From Streptomyces griseochromogenes (GTDB lineage Bacteria > Actinomycetota > Actinomycetes > Streptomycetales > Streptomycetaceae): 64,000 nucleotides of DNA. The stretch spans positions 1,054,001-1,118,000 of the forward strand of contig NZ_CP016279.1 of NCBI RefSeq assembly GCF_001542625.1, read 5' to 3'. This document shows, in pieces, positions 1 through 7,721 of this stretch (position 1 is the stretch's first letter; each line of letters starts with the position of its first letter). Both the position numbers and the translations under genes were made by a program. The notes under the pieces are model-generated. The model ran no database searches, had not been told where the DNA came from, and worked only from the letters and a program-made list of their open reading frames with translations.

Positions 1-1212
1 GCGGTTGACCAGGAACGCCCCGCCCGCGAGCAGCACCAGCAGTCCGCCCACGACGGCCAGGGCGGTTCCCATGCCGCGCGAGCCGCCCCCGGCGGTGGAG
101 CCCGCCACGGGCTTCGAGCCGGAACCGCCGCTCCGGTGCGCGTCCCCGCCGGAGGCGGAGGTCCCCGGCTGGGCGGCGCTCTTCGGCGGGACCAGCTCGC
201 CCACCGGGGAGGCCTTGCCGGCCGCCCGGAAACCCCAGTCGAGCAGTTTCGCGGTCTCCTTGTAGACCTCGTTGTGCTCGTGCTTCTCCGGGTTCATCAC
301 CGTGACCAGCAGCACCTTGCCGCCCCGCTCGGCCACGCCGGTGAAAGTGGCGCCCGCGTTGGTGGTGTTGCCGTTCTTCACGCCGGCGATGCCCTGGTAG
401 ACGGGCACGTCCGAGTCGCCGCTCAGCAGCCGGTTGGTGTTCTGGATCTCGAAGGGCTCGCGGGCGGAGGTGCCCTTCTTGCCGGTCTTCGCGCTGCCGC
501 CCGGGAACTTGGCCCGCACGGTCGAGCAGTACTCCCGGAAGTCCTTCTTCTGCAGGCCCGAGCGGGCGAACAGGGTCAGGTCGTACGCGGAGGACACCTG
601 GCCCTTGGCGTCGTAGCCGTCGGGGCTGATCACATGCGTGTCGAGGGCCTGGAGCTCCTCGGCGTGCGCCTGCATGTCCCGGACGGTCTGGTCGACACCG
701 CCGTTCATCGAGGACAGCACATGGACGGCGTCGTTGCCGGAGCGCAGGAAGACACCGAGCCACAGGTCGTGGACCGTGTAGGTCTCGTTCTCCTTTATCC
801 CGACCATGCTGGAGCCCGCCCCGATGCCCGCCAGATCGGCCGGTACCACCTTGTGCGCCGTCGTCTTCGGGAACCTGGGCAGCACGGTGTCCGCGAACAG
901 CATCTTCAGGGTGCTCGCCGGGGGCAGCTTCCAGTGCGCGTTGTGCGCGGCGAGGATGTCGCCGGACTCGGCGTCGGAGACGATCCAGGAGCGGGCGGTG
1001 AGGTCCTTGGGGAGCGCGGGCACGCCGCCCGCGAGGTTCACCTGCGTCCCGGGCTGTCCGAGCCGGGCGCCGCCCACCTGTGACATGTGCGCCGGGGGAG
1101 TGGCCGTCGGGCTGGTCGAGGGGGTCGGGGCCGCGAGGGCGGCGGGAGCGGTGACGGAGAGGGACAGCAGCGTGGCGGAGGTGACCAGCACAGAACGCCG
1201 GCCGGTCTTCAT
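1..1212 (-). CDS. D-alanyl-D-alanine carboxypeptidase (peptidase S11), C-terminus cut by window edge
   Basis: Secreted, membrane-anchored penicillin-binding protein that trims the terminal D-Ala from peptidoglycan stem peptides. 404 codons are visible from the ATG at 1212; the frame runs off position 1 inside a hydrophobic C-terminal anchor. The N-terminus is a signal peptide ending in a run of alanines. The S11 motifs appear in order: the nucleophile motif STLK (after PPA), then SGN (in LRSGND), and at the KTG position the sequence reads KNG (GVKNGNTTNAG). Before the anchor lies a Gly/Ser-rich linker typical of Streptomyces cell-wall enzymes. The family assignment is secure. Whether Asn in the third motif changes activity cannot be told from sequence. 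Confidence 0.93.
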   Translation of the reverse strand, partial: MKTGRRSVLVTSATLLSLSVTAPAALAAPTPSTSPTATPPAHMSQVGGARLGQPGTQVNLAGGVPALPKDLTARSWIVSDAESGDILAAHNAHWKLPPASTLKMLFADTVLPRFPKTTAHKVVPADLAGIGAGSSMVGIKENETYTVHDLWLGVFLRSGNDAVHVLSSMNGGVDQTVRDMQAHAEELQALDTHVISPDGYDAKGQVSSAYDLTLFARSGLQKKDFREYCSTVRAKFPGGSAKTGKKGTSAREPFEIQNTNRLLSGDSDVPVYQGIAGVKNGNTTNAGATFTGVAERGGKVLLVTVMNPEKHEHNEVYKETAKLLDWGFRAAGKASPVGELVPPKSAAQPGTSASGGDAHRSGGSGSKPVAGSTAGGGSRGMGTALAVVGGLLVLLAGGAFLVNR

Positions 1213-1405
1213 GGGTGCGGGCACGGTCGAGAACGTACCTGTCACGAGCCGTGAAGTCCCGTCGCCCGCCCCACCCCGCGGACGGAACCGGGCGGCGGCC
1301 CCTGATACTGATGACATGCCGTGCTCATCCGGGGGACAACCCCCGGACCCCCGGCCGCTTCGGTCGGCCGCGGTGGCCCGGCACTGTGTCGAAAGGTCTG
1401 CCCCT

Positions 1406-1645
1406 GTGAAACTCAGCCGCCCGGTCTCCTGGTTCCTGCTCGCCTTCGGGGTGTGGAGCTGGGTCATCTGGGTCACTTTCGTCAAGAACTTGATCAAGGA
1501 CAGCAGCGGTCTCGCCTTCCACGACGGACACCCGACCGCGTACTTCTGGGTGCACCTGCTGCTGGCGGTCGTTTCCTCCGTATTGGGGACGGTCATCGGG
1601 GTCATCGGGTTGCGCGGTCTGCGCGCACTGCGCCGGACGTCATAG
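1406..1645 (+). CDS. Small two-helix membrane protein
   Basis: 79-residue protein starting at a GTG with GAAAGG 9 bases upstream. It has two hydrophobic segments: an N-terminal one rich in Trp/Phe (WFLLAFGVWSWVIWVTF) and a C-terminal one (LLLAVVSSVLGTVIGVIGL), joined by a short polar loop with DGHPTAY. It ends in a basic tail, which suggests a hairpin in the cytoplasmic membrane with cytoplasmic ends. It is transcribed away from the carboxypeptidase gene and closed by a strong terminator. The architecture is common among conserved actinobacterial hypothetical proteins; no function can be assigned. An upstream extension in the same frame exists but lacks a ribosome-binding site and looks non-coding. 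Confidence 0.8.
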   Translation: MKLSRPVSWFLLAFGVWSWVIWVTFVKNLIKDSSGLAFHDGHPTAYFWVHLLLAVVSSVLGTVIGVIGLRGLRALRRTS

Positions 1646-1648
1646 GAC

Positions 1649-1687
1649 GACGAGGCCCCCCGCGAAGTCGTCGCGGGGGGCCTCGTC
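1649..1687. terminator. Perfect 17-bp hairpin terminator
   Basis: Arms 1649-1665 and 1671-1687 are perfect reverse complements around a 5-base loop, 3 bases after the stop of the small membrane protein. It has no long T-run, as is usual in Streptomyces. It may also serve the minus-strand gene that ends at 1812. Confidence 0.85.
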
Positions 1688-1811
1688 ATTTGGTTGAGCC
1701 CGGTCGGTCACCGGAGACGCTGTGGTGCCCGGGGCGCCTGAGCGCCCGCGCACCACCTGAGTGATCTGCCACAATCCACTGTCAACGGGTACTGGACCGA
1801 CCGGCCGCTGG

Positions 1812-2081
1812 TTACCGGCCGACGCTGTTGTTGCAGCCCATCGTCGAGCCCACGTGGGTGCCCTGCGCACCCGGATCGCCTTCGCCGTTGAGCGCGTTGC
1901 CCAGCAGGCCGTTGAGGATGCCGACCTCACCGAGGAGGTCGAGGTTCAGGTCGTGGTCCTTGCAGTTGGAGCTCTGCGCGTCGTGCCAGCCACCCCCTCC
2001 CGCATAGGCGGTGCCGGCGCCCATGAGTCCGACGGTGCTGAGGGCGGCGACCAAGACGGCCGTCCTGCGAAGTTTGTGCAT
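1812..2081 (-). CDS. Small secreted protein with two cysteines
   Basis: 89 residues from an ATG at 2081, preceded by GGAG on the minus strand. The signal peptide is clear: MHKLRR, a hydrophobic core, and a probable cut after TAYA at residue 27. The mature part of about 62 residues is Gly/Asn rich, with NLDLLGEVGILNGLLGNALNGEG in the middle and only two cysteines (C40 and C83), which could form one disulfide after export. It is not a chaplin or rodlin by motif. The repeated Leu/Val-Gly-Asn pattern recalls small surface proteins of streptomycetes, but no function can be assigned. Confidence 0.8.
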   Translation of the reverse strand: MHKLRRTAVLVAALSTVGLMGAGTAYAGGGGWHDAQSSNCKDHDLNLDLLGEVGILNGLLGNALNGEGDPGAQGTHVGSTMGCNNSVGR

Positions 2082-2436
2082 GGCATCTCCATGGAGTCAG
2101 TGGTAGCGATCCGCCACAGATCGACCTCTTACAGTCACGGAGATTAGTGTGAATTTAGGACGAGATGGACACCGACACGCCGGTTTCATGATCCCTTGCA
2201 TCGACACCCCGGGAGCGGTCGGGTGGCGGCCGCTGCCGGGAAACCGCTTCCAGTCCCTGTGAAGGGCCTGTGAAACCCGGCGGAAACAACGCCTCGGCAA
2301 GTTCTTGCACATCTGGTCCGAAAGCCCTTCCCCGAGCTGAAACTCCTGTGATTAGGTGAGCCGCGCCACTAAGGGGAGTGGCCGATTCGTGCTGGGCCAG
2401 GGGTAGGGCTTCGACAGGCCTGGGGAGGGCACCACC
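2082..2436. other. Divergent intergenic region
   Basis: 355 bases between the divergent small secreted protein and the solute-binding protein. It holds an AT-richer stretch near 2120-2160, likely the promoter of the minus-strand gene, and two adjacent 11-base direct repeats of the type CCTGTGAAnnn at 2256-2277. No convincing gene was seen. Confidence 0.6.
2256..2277. promoter_or_regulatory. Two 11-base direct repeats, possible response-regulator box
   Basis: CCTGTGAAGGG is followed directly by CCTGTGAAACC. Read on the minus strand the units begin TTTCACAGG and CTTCACAGG. An 11-base direct-repeat period is the layout of PhoP boxes in Streptomyces (consensus about GTTCACCCGGC). The match is partial, and the site lies about 160-175 bases from both neighbouring start codons. 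Confidence 0.3.
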
Positions 2437-3996
2437 ATGCGATCTTTTCGCATGCGGATTCTCGTGACGCTGCTCGTACTCGCCGTCGTGGGAATCGGCG
2501 GCTGGCAGCTGTTGCCGTCACAGGAGAGCAAGAACAAGACCATCACGGTCGGGACGACGGACGCCGTGACGTCGCTGGACCCGGCCGGCGCCTACGACGC
2601 CGGTTCCTGGGCGCTGTTCAGCAACGTCTTCCAGTCGCTGCTCACCTTCGAGCCGGACGGTGTCGAGCCGGTCCCGGACGCGGCGAAGAGCTGCGCCTTC
2701 CAGGGGGGCGGCTTGAAGACGTACCAGTGCAGGCTGCGTGACGACATCACCTTCCCGAGCGGACGCAAGATGACCGCCGGGGACGTGAAGTACTCCTTCG
2801 AGCGGGTCAAGAAGATCAACTCCGATGTCGGCCCGGCGTCCCTGTTCTCGACCCTCGGCTCGGTGACCGCCGACGACGCCACGACCGTCATCTTCCATCT
2901 GTCGTCCCCGGACGCCACCTTCCCGCTGAAGGTCGCCACCGGCGCCGGTTCGATCGTCGACAAGGACAAGTACCCGGCCGACGCGTTGCGGGGGGATTCC
3001 GGGGCCGACGGCACCGGCCCGTACCGGCTGACCTCGTACACCAAGGACGCGCAGGCCGACCTCGCGCCGAACGCGAGCTACCGGGGCTATCTCAGCGGCA
3101 CCGGACGCCCCGTCGAGCTGCGCTACTACTCCGACTCCCAGAAGCTCGACAGCGCCTGGGCGGACAAGCGGGTCGACGTCGCCACCCGGACGCTGCCGCC
3201 GGCCATGCTCTCCAAGCTGAACCCGAGCGATCCGGACCAGCGCGTCACCGAGTCCGACAGCTCCGAGACCCGCAACCTCTACCTGGACACGCGCGCCGGC
3301 TCCCCGCTGCACGACGCGCGCGTGCGCCGCGCCATGGCCTGGCTGGTCAACCGCGAGCAACTGGCCGCCACGGTGTACCACGGCACGGTCGACCCGCTGT
3401 ACTCGCTGATCCCGACCGGCATCACCGGCCACACCACGTCCTTCTTCGACGCCTACCCGACGCAGAGCGCCCAGAAGGCGCGGGAGCTGCTCATCCGGGC
3501 CGGGGTGACCCTGCCGGTGCGCTTCACCTTCGGCTACGGCAAGGGCCGGGGCTCGGGCGCGGAGGAGGCCGCCGCACTGAAGCGGCAGCTGGAGGCGAGC
3601 GGCCTGTTCAAGGTGGACGTCCAGGGATACGAGTGGACCGACTTCCAAAAGCGCTGGGCCGCCGGGAAGATGGACGCCTGGGCGGTCGGCTGGGTGGCCG
3701 ACTACCCCGACGCGGACACCTTCGGCTCCCCGCTCGTCGGCACCGACTCCACGATGAGCACCGGCTACAGCAACAAGGTCGTCGACCACCTCATCCTGGA
3801 CAGCCAGCAGTACCCCGACCGCAGCCGGGCCGCGAACGACTTCCGTGACATCCAGGCGGACGTGGCGGCCGATGTGCCGCTGATCCCGCTGTGGCAGCGC
3901 AAGGAGTACGTGGTCAGCACCGAGGACGTCGGCGGCGGCCAGTACCTGACGGACGGCACGGGCGTCTTCCGCCTGTGGCGCCTGAACTGGATCTGA
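2437..3996 (+). CDS. ABC transporter substrate-binding protein, peptide/nickel family (SBP_bac_5)
   Basis: 519-residue extracytoplasmic binding protein with a single N-terminal hydrophobic segment (MRILVTLLVLAVVGIGGW) and no lipobox, so probably membrane-anchored or cleaved. The body follows the DppA/OppA plan: TVGTTDAVTSLDPAGAYD at the start, SGRKMTAGDVKYSFERV, and GTGPYRL. The C-terminal lobe contains WVADYPDADTFGSPL, typical of peptide-binding members, and ends with DVPLIPLWQRKEYVV. The ATG at 2437 follows a GGGGAGGG stretch. No permease or ATPase genes lie beside it, so it is an orphan binding protein that must share a transporter encoded elsewhere or act as a sensor. It converges on the TetR gene with no gap. 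Confidence 0.9.
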   Translation: MRSFRMRILVTLLVLAVVGIGGWQLLPSQESKNKTITVGTTDAVTSLDPAGAYDAGSWALFSNVFQSLLTFEPDGVEPVPDAAKSCAFQGGGLKTYQCRLRDDITFPSGRKMTAGDVKYSFERVKKINSDVGPASLFSTLGSVTADDATTVIFHLSSPDATFPLKVATGAGSIVDKDKYPADALRGDSGADGTGPYRLTSYTKDAQADLAPNASYRGYLSGTGRPVELRYYSDSQKLDSAWADKRVDVATRTLPPAMLSKLNPSDPDQRVTESDSSETRNLYLDTRAGSPLHDARVRRAMAWLVNREQLAATVYHGTVDPLYSLIPTGITGHTTSFFDAYPTQSAQKARELLIRAGVTLPVRFTFGYGKGRGSGAEEAAALKRQLEASGLFKVDVQGYEWTDFQKRWAAGKMDAWAVGWVADYPDADTFGSPLVGTDSTMSTGYSNKVVDHLILDSQQYPDRSRAANDFRDIQADVAADVPLIPLWQRKEYVVSTEDVGGGQYLTDGTGVFRLWRLNWI

Positions 3997-4746
3997 TCAG
4001 CCGGCGTCGTCCCGCCGCGCCCGGCTGTTCGGATCCGGCAAGGCCTTCGTCATGCCCGGCAGGAAGTCCGTGAACAGTTCATGGACTTCCAGGACCAGCG
4101 GGCGCAGCACCCGGAAGCGGGCCAGGGCGACTCCGCGGGCGGTCAGCCGCGCTCCCCGGCGTGCCAGCCGGTAGCTGCGCTCGTATCCCTCGGTGCGGTC
4201 GAACACCCAGTACAGGACCAGGCCCATCTGTGAGAGCCACATCAACTCCGGCAGGACGTCCCGCAGTTCGGGTGCCACCTTGGACTTGGAGCCGGCCAGC
4301 AGCTCGCGGTGGACGCTGATGGCCTGCTCGCGGGCGTGCTCGCTCTCCGGGGAGAAGGGGCTGAGCGGGCTGTCGGGGTCGGCGGCGTTCTTGAAGAACT
4401 GGACGGCGAACTCGTGGTACGGCCTGGCGATGTCCAGCCACGCGGTCAGCACGCCCGAAAGACGCGCCTCCAGGTCGGTCTCCCGGTCCAGGACCTCCCT
4501 GACCGCCACCCGGTGCTCGGCGGCGATCCGGTCGTAGAAGCCCTGGATCAGGTGTTCCTTGCCCTCGAAGTAGTAGTAGGCGTTCCCGACGGAGACCCCG
4601 GCCTCCTTGGCGATGGCCCGCATCGTCGTCTTGTCGTAACCGCGCTCCTGGAACAGCCGCATCGCGGTCTCCAGGATCAGCGCGCGGGTCTGCTCGGACT
4701 TGGTCTTGGGGTCGGCCGCCTCGGGGCCGTCGTTCTTCGCGGGCAC
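3997..4746 (-). CDS. TetR-family transcriptional repressor, last gene of its own operon
   Basis: 249 residues from GTG at 4746. The N-terminal helix-turn-helix is clear: TRALILETAMRLFQERGYDKTTMRAIAKEAGV, with the recognition helix VSVGNAYYYFEGKEHLI. The remaining ~180 residues form the ligand/dimer domain. It lies 9 bases downstream of the DCC-family gene in the same orientation, as the third gene of a putative operon whose promoter carries two TTGAAC-type palindromes, so autoregulation is the natural reading. No good ribosome-binding site precedes the GTG; translational coupling to the preceding gene would explain this. The ligand is unknown; the operon contains a thioredoxin-like protein and a membrane protein. 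Confidence 0.92.
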   Translation of the reverse strand: MPAKNDGPEAADPKTKSEQTRALILETAMRLFQERGYDKTTMRAIAKEAGVSVGNAYYYFEGKEHLIQGFYDRIAAEHRVAVREVLDRETDLEARLSGVLTAWLDIARPYHEFAVQFFKNAADPDSPLSPFSPESEHAREQAISVHRELLAGSKSKVAPELRDVLPELMWLSQMGLVLYWVFDRTEGYERSYRLARRGARLTARGVALARFRVLRPLVLEVHELFTDFLPGMTKALPDPNSRARRDDAG

Positions 4747-4755
4747 GTGAGGAGC

Positions 4756-5268
4756 CTAACCAGTGGCGCAGGCGCCGTCGGAACAGGACGGCGGGTTGTG
4801 ACTCCAGCCCGTACTCGGGTGGTAGGCCCACCCGTCCGCCCTCCGGTACGTCTGCCCTCCCCACTGCCCCTTCCAGGTCTGCGCCCCTCGCCACTTCGCG
4901 GCCGCCAACACCGCGCCCCGGGCCAGTCTGGCGCCTGCCGGAGTGCTCAGCTTGTGGGCCAGCGGGCGGTGTTCACGCAGGGCCCACAGCACGACGATCC
5001 AGGCGCGGGAGGCCTGGTAGACCTGTCCCGAGTCGCCGATCACGGTGACCTCGTCCAGGGTGGCGGCGTGATCGAGCCCCGGGTAGCGCCCGCGCGCCTC
5101 GGCCGAACCGGCCGGCACCAGTTCCAGCGGCACCAGCTGCGGCTGCCGTACGAGCCAGTCACGCAGGTGGGTGCAGAGGGTGCACTCGGCGTCGTACAGG
5201 ACGGTGAGCCGGCGGACCGGGGCGTCGATGGCGCCCCGGTCCGGTGCCGTGGTGGTCACGGCGTTCAC
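4756..5268 (-). CDS. DCC-family thiol-disulfide oxidoreductase-like protein (DUF393)
   Basis: 170 residues. The start is the GTG at 5268, whose GTGA overlaps the stop of the upstream membrane-protein gene by 4 bases, showing translational coupling. The family signature is LYDAECTLCTHLRDWL: the DxxC-x-x-C of DCC1 proteins, a thioredoxin-fold family of uncertain substrate. The C-terminus adds a Trp/Gly-rich tail with a second Cys cluster (PPSCSDGACATG). It lies between a membrane protein and a TetR regulator, suggesting a membrane-linked redox or detoxification role controlled by the repressor. The exact reaction is unknown. Confidence 0.85.
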   Translation of the reverse strand: MNAVTTTAPDRGAIDAPVRRLTVLYDAECTLCTHLRDWLVRQPQLVPLELVPAGSAEARGRYPGLDHAATLDEVTVIGDSGQVYQASRAWIVVLWALREHRPLAHKLSTPAGARLARGAVLAAAKWRGAQTWKGQWGGQTYRRADGWAYHPSTGWSHNPPSCSDGACATG

Positions 5269-5672
5269 GCCCCGACCGTCGGCGGCACCCAGCCCTGCGG
5301 GGGAACCGGCGGCCGCTGCTCGCGCTCCATGACCCCGCGGCGCCGGATCTTGTTGAGCACGTACACGTTGCCCAGGTGCATCACGCCGAGCACCAGCAGC
5401 ACCACGCCGAGCTTGGTCGACAGGGTCTCGAAGACGCCGCGGGTGTCGTCGATGTTCCCGCTGTCGCTCAGATACAGCGCGACGAAGCCCAGGTTGACCA
5501 GGTAGAAGCCGACCACCAGGAGGTGGTTGACGGCGTCGGCGAGCTTCTCGTCGCCGCGCAGCACGTCGGCGAGGAAGATCCGGCCGTTGCGGCTGAGCGT
5601 GCGGGCCACCCAGACGGTCAGCGAGATGCTGACGACCAGGTAGATGACGTAGGCGATGACCGTGAGGTCCAT
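5265..5672 (-). CDS. Membrane protein, first gene of the TetR-controlled operon
   Basis: 135 residues from the ATG at 5672, preceded by AAGGGGTGG. It has three hydrophobic segments: VIAYVIYLVVSISLTVWVA near the N-terminus, HLLVVGFYLVNLGFVALYL in the middle and LGVVLLVLGVMHLGNVYVL near the end, followed by a basic cytoplasmic tail with PPVPPQGW. A longer in-frame version reaching 5744 would place the promoter and operators inside coding sequence and is rejected. It is co-transcribed with the DCC-family protein and the TetR repressor. The function is unknown; it is probably the effector regulated by the TetR protein. Confidence 0.85.
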   Translation of the reverse strand: MDLTVIAYVIYLVVSISLTVWVARTLSRNGRIFLADVLRGDEKLADAVNHLLVVGFYLVNLGFVALYLSDSGNIDDTRGVFETLSTKLGVVLLVLGVMHLGNVYVLNKIRRRGVMEREQRPPVPPQGWVPPTVGA

Positions 5673-5685
5673 GTCCCACCCCTTC

Positions 5686-5699
5686 TTGAACGCGTTCAA
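5686..5699. promoter_or_regulatory. Operator 1 of the TetR-controlled operon
   Basis: TTGAACGCGTTCAA, a perfect 14-base palindrome between the predicted transcription start and the first start codon of the minus-strand operon. Its arms match operator 2. Binding here would block promoter escape. Confidence 0.75.
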
Positions 5700-5715
5700 A
5701 ACGCTGACAGGGATG

Positions 5716-5744
5716 ACTCTAGACCTATTTTTGAACGTGTTCAA
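5716..5744 (-). promoter_or_regulatory. Promoter of the membrane protein-DCC-tetR operon, overlapped by operator 2 (5731-5744)
   Basis: On the minus strand TTGAAC (5739-5744) and TAGAGT (5716-5721) are separated by 17 bases, a good sigma-HrdB-type promoter. The -35 hexamer is itself the first half of the near-palindrome at 5731-5744, which has perfect TTGAAC/GTTCAA arms and a two-base asymmetric centre. Operators 1 and 2 are 45 bases apart centre to centre, so a TetR dimer at each site would bracket the start point. Confidence 0.7.
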
Positions 5745-5765
5745 CTCAAGGGTGGCGTCGCGCTC

Positions 5766-6176
5766 TCAGCCCCTGCGCCCGAGTTCCGGCCGCTTGGTGT
5801 AGTCCGTGAAGCCGAGGATGTTCCCCCAGGGGTCGGCGATCTCCACGGTCCAGCCGGTGGCCACCGGGAACACCTCGTCGAGCGGCGCGATGCCGGCGCC
5901 GGCCAGCTCCAGCGCCGCGACCCGCGCGTCCGGCACCTCCAGCCACAGCCGTGGCGAGGGCCAGGGCGGCGGACGGCGACCCAGCGCCTCGTCCGCGCGC
6001 AGCAGGATCCCGGGTGTCTCGCCGCCGACCTTCAGCAGCGCGATCCCGGCCTCGTCGAACCGGAAGCCCACGGCGAATCCGGCCCGCTCGTAGAAGTCGA
6101 CGGCCTCGCCGAGGTCGCCGACGGGAAGCAGCACGTTGTCGAACCCGAGCAGTTCGTACGACTCTTCGTCTGACAT
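5766..6176 (-). CDS. VOC-family (glyoxalase/bleomycin-resistance fold) protein
   Basis: 136 residues with the paired beta-alpha-beta-beta-beta modules of the vicinal oxygen chelate fold: GFDNVLLPVGDLGEAVDFYERAGFAVGFRF in the first half and PRLWLEVPDARVAALELAGAG followed by GWTVEIADPWGNILGFTDY in the second. The DPWGN sequence near the C-terminus is the usual place of a metal-binding Glu, but the ligand set is incomplete, so it may be a binding rather than a catalytic member. It lies upstream of the TetR-controlled promoter in the same orientation and appears to be a separate unit. Substrate unknown. Confidence 0.88.
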   Translation of the reverse strand: MSDEESYELLGFDNVLLPVGDLGEAVDFYERAGFAVGFRFDEAGIALLKVGGETPGILLRADEALGRRPPPWPSPRLWLEVPDARVAALELAGAGIAPLDEVFPVATGWTVEIADPWGNILGFTDYTKRPELGRRG

Positions 6177-6212
6177 GTCGTCACATTAGAGCTCAATCCC
6201 GACAAGATGCGA

Positions 6213-6245
6213 GGAGCCCCACCGAAACGAATTCGGCGGGGCTCC
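6213..6245. terminator. Hairpin terminator
   Basis: GGAGCCCC-A-CCGAA pairs with TTCGG-C-GGGGCTCC (13 pairs, one mismatch) around a 5-base loop. It lies just past the stop of the minus-strand membrane protein that ends at 6260. Confidence 0.75.
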
Positions 6246-6259
6246 CGGGGAAGGCCGGA

Positions 6260-6826
6260 CTACATGCCGCTCAGTGACCGGGCGTAGTTGATCTGGCCCA
6301 TGACCGCCGGAAAGGTGTTCGGGTCCTGTGCCGGGATCATCGTCGAGTGGTGCCGGCCCGCGCTGGTCACGGTGATCTGGATGTAGCCCGTGGTCTTCTT
6401 CTCCTTCATCAGGAGGAAGAACAGGCCGAGCAGGCAGAACAGGAAGAAGACGATGGCGAGCACGATGGCGTGCGTCGGGATCTTCTCCTCGGTGTGCGAC
6501 ATGTCGGTGGCGTTCCACACCGCGCCGCGCAGCGGCATCTGCCCGGCCGGGGTCACGATCTGCTCGCCCATCACCGTGATGTCCCCGATGGACAGCACGG
6601 CACCGGCCATGGGCGCCGGAGCCGCCTGCTGCTGGGGGTACCCGTGCCCCTGCTGCACGGGGGCGGGATAGCCGTAGCCGGGCGCGCCCGCCGGTTGGGC
6701 GGGATAGCCGTAGCCCGGCGCCCCCTGGGGCTGCGGGGCGAAGCCCGGGGGCTGTGCGGGTGCCGTCGGAGGGTGCCCGGGGCCCCACTGGTTCGCGCCG
6801 GTCTGCGGATGATTCGGCTCGGTCAA
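6260..6826 (-). CDS. Membrane protein with Pro/Gln/Gly/Tyr-rich N-terminal tail
   Basis: 188 residues. The first ~80 residues are a low-complexity tail with GYGYPA repeats (APGYGYPAQPAGAPGYGYPAPV), typical of Streptomyces membrane proteins. Then comes a conserved-looking section (VLSIGDITVMGEQIVTPAGQMPLRGAVWNATDMS), one transmembrane segment (AIVLAIVFFLFCLLGLFFLL) followed by KEKK, and a C-terminal domain with YIQITVTSAGRHHSTMIP. The C-terminal part resembles conserved actinobacterial hypothetical proteins. No function can be assigned. It is closed by the hairpin at 6213-6245. Confidence 0.85.
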   Translation of the reverse strand: MTEPNHPQTGANQWGPGHPPTAPAQPPGFAPQPQGAPGYGYPAQPAGAPGYGYPAPVQQGHGYPQQQAAPAPMAGAVLSIGDITVMGEQIVTPAGQMPLRGAVWNATDMSHTEEKIPTHAIVLAIVFFLFCLLGLFFLLMKEKKTTGYIQITVTSAGRHHSTMIPAQDPNTFPAVMGQINYARSLSGM

Positions 6827-6898
6827 CTCTCGTCCCCCTGAGTACCGCTCTGTCGGATGGATGGATCATCCTGCCAGTTTCCGGCCCGGGACACGTAA

Positions 6899-6936
6899 GA
6901 GGCCCCGCCCCGGTGTGAGCACCGGGGCGGGGCCTC
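6899..6936. terminator. Perfect 17-bp hairpin terminator of the sdh operon
   Basis: Arms 6899-6915 and 6920-6936 are perfect complements around a 4-base loop, 23 bases past the sdhB stop codon on the minus strand. Confidence 0.88.
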
Positions 6937-6959
6937 AAGTCGCCGGGGGCGAGGGCAGA

Positions 6960-7721
6960 TCAGAAGCGGCGCGTGATCAGCGCGCGCTTGACCTCCTGGA
7001 TCGCCTTCGTGACCTCGATACCGCGCGGGCAGGCGTCCGTGCAGTTGAAGGTCGTGCGGCAGCGCCACACGCCGTCGCGGTCGTTGAGGATCTCCAGGCG
7101 CTGCTCGGCCGCCTCGTCACGCGAGTCGAAGATGAAGCGGTGCGCGTTGACGATGGCGGCCGGGCCGAAGTACTGGCCGTCGTTCCAGAAGACCGGGCAC
7201 GAGGACGTGCACGCGGCGCAGAGGATGCACTTCGTCGTGTCGTCGAAGCGCTCGCGGTCCTCGGCGGACTGCAGCCGCTCGCGCGTCGGCTCGTTCGTGT
7301 CCTTGGTGATCAGGAAGGGCATGACGTCCCGGTACGCCTGGAAGAACGGCTCCATGTCCACGACCAGGTCCTTCAGGACCGTCAGGCCCTTGATGGGCTC
7401 GACCGTGATCGGCTTCTCGGGGTTGATGTCCTTGATCAGCGTCTTGCACGCCAGGCGGTTCTTGCCGTTGATCCGCATGGCGTCGGAGCCGCAGATGCCG
7501 TGCGCGCAGGAACGGCGGAAGGTGAGGGTGCCGTCGACGTCCCACTTGATCTTGTGGAGTCCGTCGAGGACACGCTCCTTCGGGTCGATTTCCAGCTGGA
7601 AGTCTTCCCACGTCGCCTCGGCCGAGACCTCCGGGTTGAAGCGGCGGACCCGGAAGGTGACGGTGATGTAGGGAGAGGCCGCGGCCTCCGCCTCCACCTT
7701 GTCCAGAACAGGAGTTGCCAT
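6960..7721 (-). CDS. sdhB: Succinate dehydrogenase iron-sulfur subunit
   Basis: 253 residues carrying the electron-transfer part of respiratory complex II. The N-terminal ferredoxin domain has the [2Fe-2S] cysteines in RSCAHGICGSDAM and NRLAC. The C-terminal domain has the [4Fe-4S] motif CILCAACTSSCP and the [3Fe-4S] cysteines in CRTTFNCTDACP. The start codon overlaps the sdhA stop by one base (TGATG), so the two peripheral subunits are translationally coupled. It is the last gene of sdhCDAB and is followed by a strong terminator. Confidence 0.98.
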   Translation of the reverse strand: MATPVLDKVEAEAAASPYITVTFRVRRFNPEVSAEATWEDFQLEIDPKERVLDGLHKIKWDVDGTLTFRRSCAHGICGSDAMRINGKNRLACKTLIKDINPEKPITVEPIKGLTVLKDLVVDMEPFFQAYRDVMPFLITKDTNEPTRERLQSAEDRERFDDTTKCILCAACTSSCPVFWNDGQYFGPAAIVNAHRFIFDSRDEAAEQRLEILNDRDGVWRCRTTFNCTDACPRGIEVTKAIQEVKRALITRRF

